DNA from: Aquimonas sp041395245
GTDB taxonomy: Bacteria; Pseudomonadota; Gammaproteobacteria; Xanthomonadales; Xanthomonadaceae
Assembly: GCA_041395245.1 (NCBI GenBank)
Contig: JAWLAY010000015.1
Location: forward strand, 60,640-124,639
DNA length: 64,000 nt
Direction of reading: 5' to 3'
The position numbers were made by a program, and so were the translations under genes. Position 1 is the stretch's first letter; each line of letters starts with the position of its first letter. Positions 44,354 to 54,800 of this stretch are shown here, in pieces. The notes under the pieces are model-generated. The model did not search any database. It was given only the letters and a program-made list of their open reading frames with translations, and was not told the origin of the DNA.

Positions 44354-45687
44354 TGAGCACGCTGTCGCCCCCCGCCCCCGTCAGCCGCGCGGAGTTCGTG
44401 CGGCGACGACGTCAACTCATGAAGCTGGCGGGCGAGGACGCGATCCTCATCCTGCCCGCTGCCACCGAACGCATCCGCAATCGCGACAGCCATTACCCGT
44501 ATCGTCAGGACAGCGACTTCTGGTATCTGTCGGGTTGCAATGAGCCCGAAGCAGTGCTGGTTCTGGTGCCGGGCCGCAAACATGGCGAGATGCTGTTGTT
44601 CTGCCGCGAACGGGATGCCGAACGCGAAGCCTGGGACGGTCCGCGCCTTGGCCCGGAAGGCGCTGTCGACGTGCTGGGCTTCGATGATGCCTACGCGATC
44701 AGCGACATCGACGATATTCTGCCCGGCCTGATCGAAGGCCGCCGACGGGTTTTCTACCATTTTGGCCGCGAGGTCGAGTTCGACCTGAAGCTGATCGGCT
44801 GGGTCAATCGCGTGCGGGCGCTGGTCAAGCAAGGCGCCGAATCGCCGCACGAATTCCAGGAGCTTGGCCACCTGCTGCACGACCTGCGCCTGTTCAAGAG
44901 CAAGGCAGAGATTCGCCTGATGCAGCACAGTGCTCACATCGCCGCGCTGGCACATCGACGGGCAATGCAGGCGTGCAAGCCCGGCATGCGCGAATTCGAG
45001 ATCGAAGCCGAACTGCAGTACGTGTTCCGCAAGCACGGCGCCGTGGCGTCGTATGAGCCGATTGTCGGCGGCGGCGCCAATGCCTGTGTTCTGCACTATC
45101 GCAACAATGACGCCCCGCTTGCCAACGGCGAGCTGCTGCTGATCGATGCGGGCGCGGAGTTCCAGGGCTATGCCTCGGACATCACCCGGACCTTTCCGAT
45201 CAACGGCAGTTACTCACGCGAGCAACGCGCACTGCACGACCTGGTGGAAGCGGCCCAGCAAGCGGCCATGACGCAGGTGTTCGCGGGCAACGCATGGATC
45301 GCGCCGCACGAGGCCGCGGTGCGGGTGCTGACCGAAGGCATGCTGCGTCTCGGTCTGCTGAAGGGCAGTCTGCAGGACGCACTGGCCAAAGAGAGCTACC
45401 GCCGTTTCTACATGCACAAGACCGGCCATTGGCTGGGCCTCGATGTGCACGATGTCGGTGACTATCGCGTCGGCGGTGAACATCGCCTGCTGGAACCCGG
45501 AATGGTGCTGACCATCGAACCCGGCATTTACATCGCCCCCGGCAGCAAGGGCGTGGCGCAGAAATGGCAAGGCATTGGCATACGCATCGAAGACGATCTA
45601 CTGGTCACCGAGCAAGGCTACAAGGTGCTGAGTGAGGAGGCGCCGCGAAGTGCCGACGACATCGAAGCCTGGATGAGCGCGGGCTGA
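44353..45687 (+). CDS. pepP: Xaa-Pro aminopeptidase PepP
   Basis: A 444-residue metallopeptidase that removes N-terminal residues before proline. The N-terminal domain has RNRDSHYPYRQDSDFWYLSGCNEPEAV. The creatinase-fold domain shows the metal ligands in LLIDAGAEFQGYASDITRTFP, the HKTGHWLGLDVHDVG His motif, MVLTIEPGIYI and GIGIRIEDDLLV. The start ATG overlaps the ygfB stop (TGATG). Confidence 0.96.
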   Translation: MSTLSPPAPVSRAEFVRRRRQLMKLAGEDAILILPAATERIRNRDSHYPYRQDSDFWYLSGCNEPEAVLVLVPGRKHGEMLLFCRERDAEREAWDGPRLGPEGAVDVLGFDDAYAISDIDDILPGLIEGRRRVFYHFGREVEFDLKLIGWVNRVRALVKQGAESPHEFQELGHLLHDLRLFKSKAEIRLMQHSAHIAALAHRRAMQACKPGMREFEIEAELQYVFRKHGAVASYEPIVGGGANACVLHYRNNDAPLANGELLLIDAGAEFQGYASDITRTFPINGSYSREQRALHDLVEAAQQAAMTQVFAGNAWIAPHEAAVRVLTEGMLRLGLLKGSLQDALAKESYRRFYMHKTGHWLGLDVHDVGDYRVGGEHRLLEPGMVLTIEPGIYIAPGSKGVAQKWQGIGIRIEDDLLVTEQGYKVLSEEAPRSADDIEAWMSAG

Positions 45688-45712
45688 TAACCGTCTATTC
45701 GCGTTGGGCAAG

Positions 45713-45742
45713 AAAAAAGGGCGCACCACGGTGCGCCCTTTT
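45713..45742. terminator. Bidirectional terminator between pepP and the giant surface gene
   Basis: Stem AAGGGCGCACC/GGTGCGCCCTT with A-run on the left and TTTT on the right, so it can stop transcription from both sides. It lies 26 bp after pepP and about 65 bp after the convergent gene's stop. Confidence 0.9.
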
Positions 45743-45806
45743 GGTTCATTGCCCTGCCTGATCGCCCTCACCCGAGCCGCGCCAGCGGCCCGGGTGAGGC
45801 GCACGC

Positions 45807-48800
45807 TCAGTGCAGCCGACGCCGCAGTGCCAGACCACCCAGCAACGCGATGGCAAGCAGCAACAGGCCGCGACCGGTCTCGCCAAAGGCAGGGATGACG
45901 CGCACGATCTCGATCGGCACGCCGGTCGGATCATCCGGGTCGGGGGTCACCGGATCATCGGTGACGATCGGGTCCTGACCGTCATCGCGATCATCCAACG
46001 GATCACCATTGTTGTTCTCGTCCCAGTTCGCCAAGCCCTGGTTGTATCGCGTGCCACTTGCCACCGAGGTCGCCGTGAAGCGGATCAGGATCTCGTTGGA
46101 CAAGGCTTCCGGCGGGCTGTCGGGGGCCGCACCGAAGTCCGGTGCAATGATCGCCAGCACCTCGATGCGGTTCAACGCCGCGTTGTAGGTGGCCGACAAG
46201 CACTGGCTGGCACCGGTCGCTGTGCAGCTCACGCTGCCCGGACGATAGTTCGAATAGACCGGAATGCTGTCGTAGATGAAGACCGGCAAATCCGCTGTGT
46301 TGTTCGGGTTGAACCACCACATCGTCCACTCGATAGCGCCTTCGCGCACATCGGTGACCACGCCTTCCTTCAAGCCCACGGGCGGCAACAGGCTGACCGG
46401 CGTGCTGTCGTCGTCGCTGTTGTCGGCGGGTGTTGGATCGGCACCATTGTTGCCGTCGTCAGCGATGCTGGCGGTGTTGGTCACGAAGGTCACACCGGCA
46501 GGTAGCGGGTCATCGATCTGCACCGCGAAGGTGACGCTGCCGCTGGCGCCCGCCGCCAGACTGCCGATCGACAGGTTGCAGGCGGTTCCCGCGGGTGCGA
46601 GGTTGGCGCAGGACCAGCCCGCGCTGCTACCGGCGGTGACGAAGCGCGTGTTGGTGGGCACCGTATCGGTGATCACCACACCGGTTGCATCCTGATCGCC
46701 GACATTGGCGTAGCTCAAGGTGTAGACCACCACTTCACCGGCACGACTGCGCGCATCGCCATCGTCCTTCAGCAGGGTCAGATCCGGTGTCGCTGCCACC
46801 GGCGTGTCATCCGAGCTGCTGTTGTCCGAAGGATTCGGATCGGCACCATTGCTGCCGTCATCCGCGATGCTGGCGGTGTTGGCAATCTGCGTGACGCCTG
46901 CAGGCAGCGGATCGACCACGGTCACCGCGAAGTTGCGGCTGCCCGAGGCACCTGCCGCCAGATTACCGATGCTCAGCGTGCAGGTGGAACCCGCCGCGCC
47001 ACTCGGCACGCAGGTCCATCCGGCGCTGCTCGACCCGGCATTGAAGCTGCTGTGCGTCGGCACCGTCTCGGTCAACACCACGCCCGTAGCGTCCTGATCC
47101 CCCACGTTGGTGTAGTTGAGCGTGTAGGTCACCGTACCGCCCGGAACCGTGCTGACGCCACCGTCGGTCTTCACGATGTTCAGGTCGGGCGTCGCATCGA
47201 CCGGCGTGTCGTCCGAGCTGCTGTTGTTCCCCGGTGTCGGATCGACCCCGTTGTCGCCGTCATCGGCAATGCTGGCGGTGTTGGCAATCTGCGTAACACC
47301 AGCGGGCAGGGGGTCGATCACGGTCACCGCGAACACGGCGCTGCCGTTTGCTCCACCGGCCAAGCCGCCGACCGTCAGGCTGCACGCTGAACCGGCATTG
47401 CCGTTCGGTGTGCACACCCACCCGGCCGTGCTGGCTCCGGCGTTGAAGCTGCTATGCGTTGGCACCGTCTCGCTGATGACCACGCCGGTCGCGCCCTGGG
47501 TGCCGACATTACTGTAGTCCAGCGTGTAGGCCACTGTGCCGCCGGGAACCGCCGTAACGCCGCCGTCCGACTTGGTGATGGTCAGATCCGGCGTGGCGCC
47601 GACCGGTGTGGTGTCGGAATCGGTGTTGTTGACCGGTGTCGGATCGGGCCCGTTGCTGCCATCGTCCGCGATGCTGGCGGTGTTGGCGATGTCGGTCACA
47701 CTCGCAGGCAGCGGGTTGTCGACCGTTACCGCAAAGGTTGCCGTGCCCGAACCACCCGCGACCAGGCTACCCAAGGCCAAGGTGCAGGTCGAACCCGCCG
47801 CGCCACTGGGCACACAGGTCCATCCCGCGGTCGACGCGCCCGCATTGAAGCTGACGTTGGCAGGCACCGTCTCGCTGATCACCACACCCGTCGCGCCCTG
47901 GTTTCCGACGTTGGCATAGTTCAGCGTGTAGCTGATCACGCCACCGGCGAAACTGCTGGTGGCGCCGTCGTCCTTGCTCAGGGTGAGGTCCGGCGCGGCC
48001 GTGATCGGCGTGGTGTCGGAGCTGCTGTTGTTGCCGGGTGTGGGATCGGCCCCATTGCTGCCGTCATCGGCAACGCTGGCGGTGTTGCTGAGCTGGTCGA
48101 TGCCCGCGGGCAGAGGATTGATGACCGTCACTGCAAAGTTCGCGTTGCCGGTTGCGCCAACCGCGAGATCGCCGATCAGCAGCGTACAGGTCGAACCCGC
48201 GTTGCCATCCGGCACGCAAGTCCATCCCGCCGTGCTGGCACCCGCATTGAAACTACTGTTGGCGGGCACCGTCTCGGTCAGTGTCACCCCGCTGGCGTCC
48301 TGGTTGCCGACGTTGCTGTAGCTCAGGGCATAGGCCACCGTGCCGCCCGGCACCGTCGTCGCGCCGCCATCGGACTTGGTGATCGTCAGGTCGGGGGTCG
48401 CGTTCAGCGGAGTGGTGTCCGACGCGGTGTTGTTGGCCGGGGTGGGATCCACACCGTTGCTGCCATCGTCGGCCACGGTCGCGGTGTTGGCGATCTGCGT
48501 CACCGCAACCGGCACGCTCGGCAACACCGTAACCGCAAACGTCACCGAACCGCCCGCACCGGCATTCACCGCGCCGACCGCCAGGCTACAGGTCGAACCC
48601 GCTGCGTTGCTCGGCACACACGCCCATCCTGCCGTTGACGCGCCTGCATTGAAGCTGGTGTGGGCCGGGACCGTTTCACTGAGCACCACGCCGGTCGCGT
48701 GCTGATTGCCGACATTGCTGTAGTTCAGCGTGTAGGCCACCGTGCCGCCCGGTACCGTGCTGATGCCGCCATCGGACTTGCCGATTGTCATGTCGGGCGC

Positions 48801-51800
48801 AGCCACCACCGGCTCGACCGTCGGATCACTGCTGCCCGGCTCATCGGGATCGTCGGTGGGTACGGACGGCAACTCGTTCGAGTTGACCGTGCCCTGATTG
48901 ACCAGTTGGGTCACGCCGACCGGCAGCGGATTGTCGATGGTGACGTCATAGGTCACCGTCACCGATGCACCGACCACGATGGTTCCGATATTGACCGCAA
49001 CACTGGTGTCGCCACCGCCATTGCCCGCCGTGATGGTGCCCTGCGTCGTGGTCACCGAACCGACCACCAAGGCGCCGTTGGCATCCGGTACGTCGGTCAG
49101 GACCACGCCAGTTGCCGCACCGGCGCCATTGTTGGTGACGACGATGGTGTAGCGCAGGGTGTCACCGGGCGAGTTGTTGCCCGAGCTGTCCGCATCGATC
49201 TGGCGTACCGAGTTCTTGCTGGCGATCAGATTCGGGAAGCCAAGCGTCGCGGTGTCATTGCGCGGCGGCAGGTCGCGTTCTTCCGGGTCGGTGCCGGGCA
49301 AGGACGAACCCGCCGAGGTGTCTGCCGAGTTCGGCACCGGATTGGTCGCCGGTGGCAAGCTCGCCAACGCCACGTCAAAGGTCGCTGTCACGGTTTCGCC
49401 GGGCTCCACCGAATTGGTCGGCGGTGCGGCGGGCAGACTGCGGAAGATCACCGTGGTCTGGTTGGCCGCAGGCACTTGTACCAGCTCAAATCCGCTCGGC
49501 ACCGAAACGGGCGTGATCGAGCCGAGATTCCACAGCGTGTCGCTCAGCACGTCCTGCACCGCCAAGTCGTAGGCGGGCGCGGTCCCGGTGTTGGACAGCG
49601 ACAAGGCAATCCGCACGGTCCCGTTTCCTGCAGGCGTCATGCCCTTGTCCAGCGCGATCAAGGGTTCGACCACATCGACATCGGCGGTGTCACTCAAGGT
49701 CGGGCCACTGCTGTAGCTCAACTGCGCGGTGTTCACCAGCACGTCACCCGCCGCGTTGGCGGCCACGTCCACCACGCGACCGACGACAGTGATCTCGATA
49801 CGGTCGCCCGCGTCGCTGACACCGTTCGGCGTATTGGTCACCGTGCCAAACGAGAACCGCGCACGGTCGTCGATGCCATCGGCGACCTGGAAGTCGTCGA
49901 TGACCAGGGTGCCCGGCAAGGTGGTGCTGATGTTCGCACCCACACTCGCCACGCTGCCGCCGATGACCTCGATGAATCCGCTCGCCGGACTCGCAGGCAT
50001 CAGGTCGGTGATGACCGTGTTCGGAATCGTGCCTTCGGGCAACACCGCCGTGAGGGTGTAGGTGACGGTCTCGCCGATGGCGAGATCTTCCACACCGATA
50101 CCAAACTGGTTGGTGCCGGTATCACCCAGACTGGTGGCGCTGGTGACCTTGACCAGACTCGGTGCCAACACGGTGACACTGGCCGAATCGCTACTGCTCT
50201 GGCGGCGCGTCAAGCCAGCGGTGAACACCGGCTGCGAGTCGTATTCCAGCGCGGCGGTATTGGTATAGCTCTGGGTCGGATTGACCAAGGTATCGACCGT
50301 GACCTGATAGCTGATGGTGCAGCTATCGGTCGCCAACGCCAGTGTCGGCACACTGAACACGATCAGCGGCGCCGCACTTGAATCGGTGACCAGGCCCGCG
50401 CAGGTCGAACTGACCGTCGCATTGTTGATCCAGCTCAGACCTGGCGAGGGCAGCGTATCCGCCAGGACCAGATTGAAGGCGTCGGCACTGGACGCCGCGC
50501 TGTGATCCAGCGTTAACAGCACCGTCACCGTATTGCCCGCGTCGACGAAGCCGTCCGCCGGATTGGTGACCGCCTTGGTCAGCACAACCTCCGGCTCGAC
50601 GATGTCGATCAGGGCCGTGCCCGAGACACTGCTGGCCCCCACCTGCAAGGTCGCGGTATTGATCTGGTCGTTGACGCCGCCCTGATTGACGGCCACATCG
50701 ACCACGCGCGCGACGACTTCAAACACCAACTGGTCCGCCGCGTTGGAAACGCCGTCCGGTGTGTTCAGCACATCACCCAGATTCCAGGTGACGCGATCAT
50801 TGAAGGCATCGGCGTTGGTGTCGCTCAGCACTGACGCGGTCGCCAGCCCAGCGCCAGACAGATTGCCCCCCGCCGCGACGATGGTGCCCGACACCGCTTC
50901 CAGCGCCACACTACCCGTCGGCAATTGATCGAACACCACCGCGCCGGGCGTGGTGCCTTCCGACAGGGTGACCGTGAATCGGTAGGTCACCGTCTCGCCA
51001 ATAGTCAGATCGGGTTCCGCGCCAAACTGTGTCGCGCCGGTGCTCGGCTCGCCGGTGCTGAACACCGTCTTGACCAGACCGGACTGGGTGATCAGCACGC
51101 CATGGTTGTCGCTGGCGCTGTAGACGCGTTCGTTGGGATCGCCATCGGCGGTCAGCGACGTCCAGCCAACATCCGCCGTATTGGTCTCGGTCGTACCCGG
51201 CACCACCGTATTGTCCAGCGTGGCGCTGAATTGCAGCGTCGAGGTCTGGCCCAGCGGCAAGCTGTCCCACAGCGCGGTGATCGTGCCGGCCGCCTCCGAG
51301 AAGCTGGTCGGCGCCACACCGCCCGTATGCGTCAACGAACCACCGACATAGGTCATGTTGGCGGGAATCACATCCGACAACACCGCGTCCAGCGCATCCG
51401 CGCGACTGCCGCTGGTATGCGACACCACCAGCGTGAACAGCACGGCGTCACCGGCATCACCCGAGCTGACGTCACCCGTCTTGGCAATCTGCAACTGCGG
51501 CTCGACCACATCGACGATGGCAAAGGCGCTGGCATTCAGGCCAGGACCAAACTGCACCAGTGCCGTGTTGGTCAGCGCATCGCCGTTGACATTGGCAGGC
51601 AAGTCACGCAGCAAGGCCACGATCTCGACCACGATCTGGTCGTTCGCATCGGATACACCATCCGCCGTGTTGGTGGTAGCACCAAAATCGAAACTCACCG
51701 TGTCGTTGATGCCATCGACCAACTGCACATCGGTGATGGTCGGTGCAGGACTGGCGTTCGTTGGCGACAGGTTGCCGCCCACACTGATCACGCTGGCCGA

Positions 51801-54800
51801 AACTACCTGCATCACGCCGTTGCTGTACGGCAGGGTGTCACTGATGACCACCTGCGGCGTGCTGCCTTCCGGCAAGGTGGCCGTCACACGATAGGTCACG
51901 GTCTCGCCGATCAGCACATCGGGCTGCGCCACGTTGTGCTGCGCCGATCCACTGGCGGCATCACTGGTCGCGAACACCACTTTCGCCAACTGCACCTGGG
52001 AAATGGCGACCGTCGCACCATCGCTGTTCACATGATCGTTTTGCGCCGGCGAGCCCGAGCCGGTGCGCTCACCGGTGTCGCTGCCCGCCGCACCCGGCGT
52101 GTTGCTGCTAGTGGGATTACCCGCTGTGCCGCTCGCACCCGGCAAACTGGTCCAGGTGGCGGACGCGGTGTTGTTGACATTCGTACCCGGCGCGACACTC
52201 GGCTGCAGCGTGCCGCTGTAGGTGATGGTCAGCACGCTGCCGGGGGCCATCGAGGCCACGCTCAAACTGACCGTATTACCCGCGCTGGCGTTGGTGACGG
52301 CGCCAACCGTTCCGCTCGTTGAGGTCGATACCGAACCGACATTCAACACCACGGCGGCAGGCAGCACATCACTCATCGCGATGTCGAAGGCCGTGCTGTT
52401 GTTCGTGCCGCCTGCTGCGGTCAGGGTGACCGTGTAGTTGATCGTGTCACCGGCGTCGCCTGCGGTCGGACTGGCGACTTTGTTGACCGTGATGGCGGGT
52501 TCGACAATCGTGGCATTGATCGTGTTGGACGTACCGAGTGACGTTCCACCCGTACCCAAGCGGAACGTATTGGCGCGCCCATCCCCAGCATCGTTGCTGC
52601 CGGTGGTCGAGTTATCGGCGATGGCATTGAACTCGACGACCACAAACTCGGCGTCGTTGTCGTTGTCGGCATTGCTGACATCGCCCAGGCGGAAACACAC
52701 ATCCGTGCCGGTGGCAAACGTGCCAGGTGGATTACAGGTGAGCGTGCTGCTGCCGACTTGAACCGCCGACGCCGCACCCAGATCGAATTCACCGGTCAAC
52801 GGCGTGGTCGCCGCCGACGCGGCCGAGCCGGAAATGTCGCTGATGCCGCCCAGCGTGCTGGAACTCAGTCCTGCGCCATTGCTGACAAACACCACCCGCG
52901 CGGAGTTGTCGTTGAGGAAAGTCAGACCCACCGGCAACACATCAAATACCCGCATGTCAGCGGTCAGACCTTCGGGCACTTGCACGGCCAGGCGATAGCG
53001 CACGATCTCGCCGACCGCGAGGCGTAACGGCGAATCGACGGTGTGCGCTTCCGAGCTTGCCACCGCCGATTTGGTCAGGCTGACATTGCGCACGGTTGCG
53101 GTGGCGGTATCGCTGATCGATGGGAAAGCCGGACCGCCGGGCACCGACGAATACACGGCGGTGGCAGAATTGGTGATCACCTGCGTCGGCGCGACGGTGG
53201 CCGCCAACGAACAGGTATAGGTGATGAGCGCGGTGTCGGTGCCATAGGGCGCGCCGCCGCCAGATGGATTGCCGTCGTTACCGGCCAGGGCACCGGACAA
53301 CAGCAATCCTGCACCGAACAGATCACCGCTGGACGCCAATGCGGAGCCATCGCCGTAGGTCACACTGCCGAGTACGCAACTGCTCAATCCGGCAGGCGGC
53401 GTGTCGGTCACCCGCACATCCACCGCCGAATCACCACCGATGTTCTCGAGGGTCACCTGCCAGGTCACAGTGTCGCCGGCATCGACGTTGGTGATGTTGC
53501 CGTTGACCGGCAGCGTCGCCGCAGGCGGCGCGATCACGCCGTTGCCGCCGGTGCTCAGCACGCCTTTGGTAATGACCAACTCCGGCGCGCGCACGTGGAT
53601 CTGCACGGGCGTGGTCTCGGTTGCCTGCAAACCCGGTGTGTTGGCGGCTTGCGCGCGGAACAGATTGGTCAGGAACTGGTCGTCGGCAAAGGGATCATCC
53701 GTAACGGTGACATCGACTTCGATCTGGATCACCTCTCCACTGGCGGACACCACATCCGGCCACTGCACGAACAAGGCGTTCTGCGCGATGTCGACGGAAA
53801 TCGCGGTCGGCACGAAGCCACCGCCCAAGGTGTGCGCCGCTCCGAGGCGAATGTCACCCGTGCCGAAGGTGGTATCGATGTCGGCGACCTTGAACACCGG
53901 CAGCGGGAAGTAGTCGGAAAACTGGATCTGCCACGTGTCGCCCGAAGGGATGTTCATCGTCAACACATAGGTGACCGTGTCCCCGGGCCCATAGGCAGGC
54001 TGCGGGTTGAGGATGGTCTTTTCGATGGTGAGCGGGATAACGCCCACCGACGCCGCGCTACCCTCGGAGCACGCGGTCGCGCCCTGCACGGTGTCGTAGG
54101 CCGAAACGACCGTATTCGGCAAGTCGTCGGAGGCGCGCACCGGGCCATCGGCGGGGTCGGCATACACCGCCTGCACTTCAGCCTGATAGCTGATCGAGAT
54201 CGCGGTACCCGCACTCAAGGCGCCGGTCACCGCACCGATGTCAAACGTCAGCGTCTGGGTGAAATTCGGCGCCCCATCGTTCACTACCACCGGCACCACG
54301 GGCTGCGCCGGGCCGCCGTTGACACTGACCGTCGCTCCTGCGGCACCGTCATAGAGCAACCCATCCGACAGCACATCCGTGACGACCAGATTGGTCACCG
54401 AGCCAAAGTCGGTCACTTGTCCTGACAGCGTGTAGGTCACGTTGTCGCCAGGCACCACCGCGCCGGGCGATGCGCCCTTCTGCAGCGAAAAATGCTCCAG
54501 TTCCACCGTCGTCTGCGCATTGATTGTTGGCAGCACCTGCGGCGCACCCACACCGGGCACATAGGTTGCGGCGGCCGTCGCGGCGTTCGTCGCACTGGAT
54601 CGACCGCAATTCGTCTCATCCAGCACGTCGGTGTAATGCACCGGGTAGCTCACCACGATGTCCGTGGCGGATGTGGTGCCCACCGTGTTGCCACTGCAGG
54701 TCACCTGCAGATTTCCGCCAGGAACCACCGTGGAGGGTGTACTGACGATGGCGCATCCCACGCCACCGGTGATGGTGATTGGCCCGACGTACTGCGCATT

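Noticed and set aside
46393..48800. CRISPR-like regular repeats
   Set aside because: Period is about 400 bp, in frame and coding; there are no short direct repeats with unique spacers and no cas genes.
48660..50381. Several long open frames antisense to the giant surface gene
   Set aside because: They reflect the GC-rich repeat structure of the sense gene, and their protein repeats merely copy its repeats.
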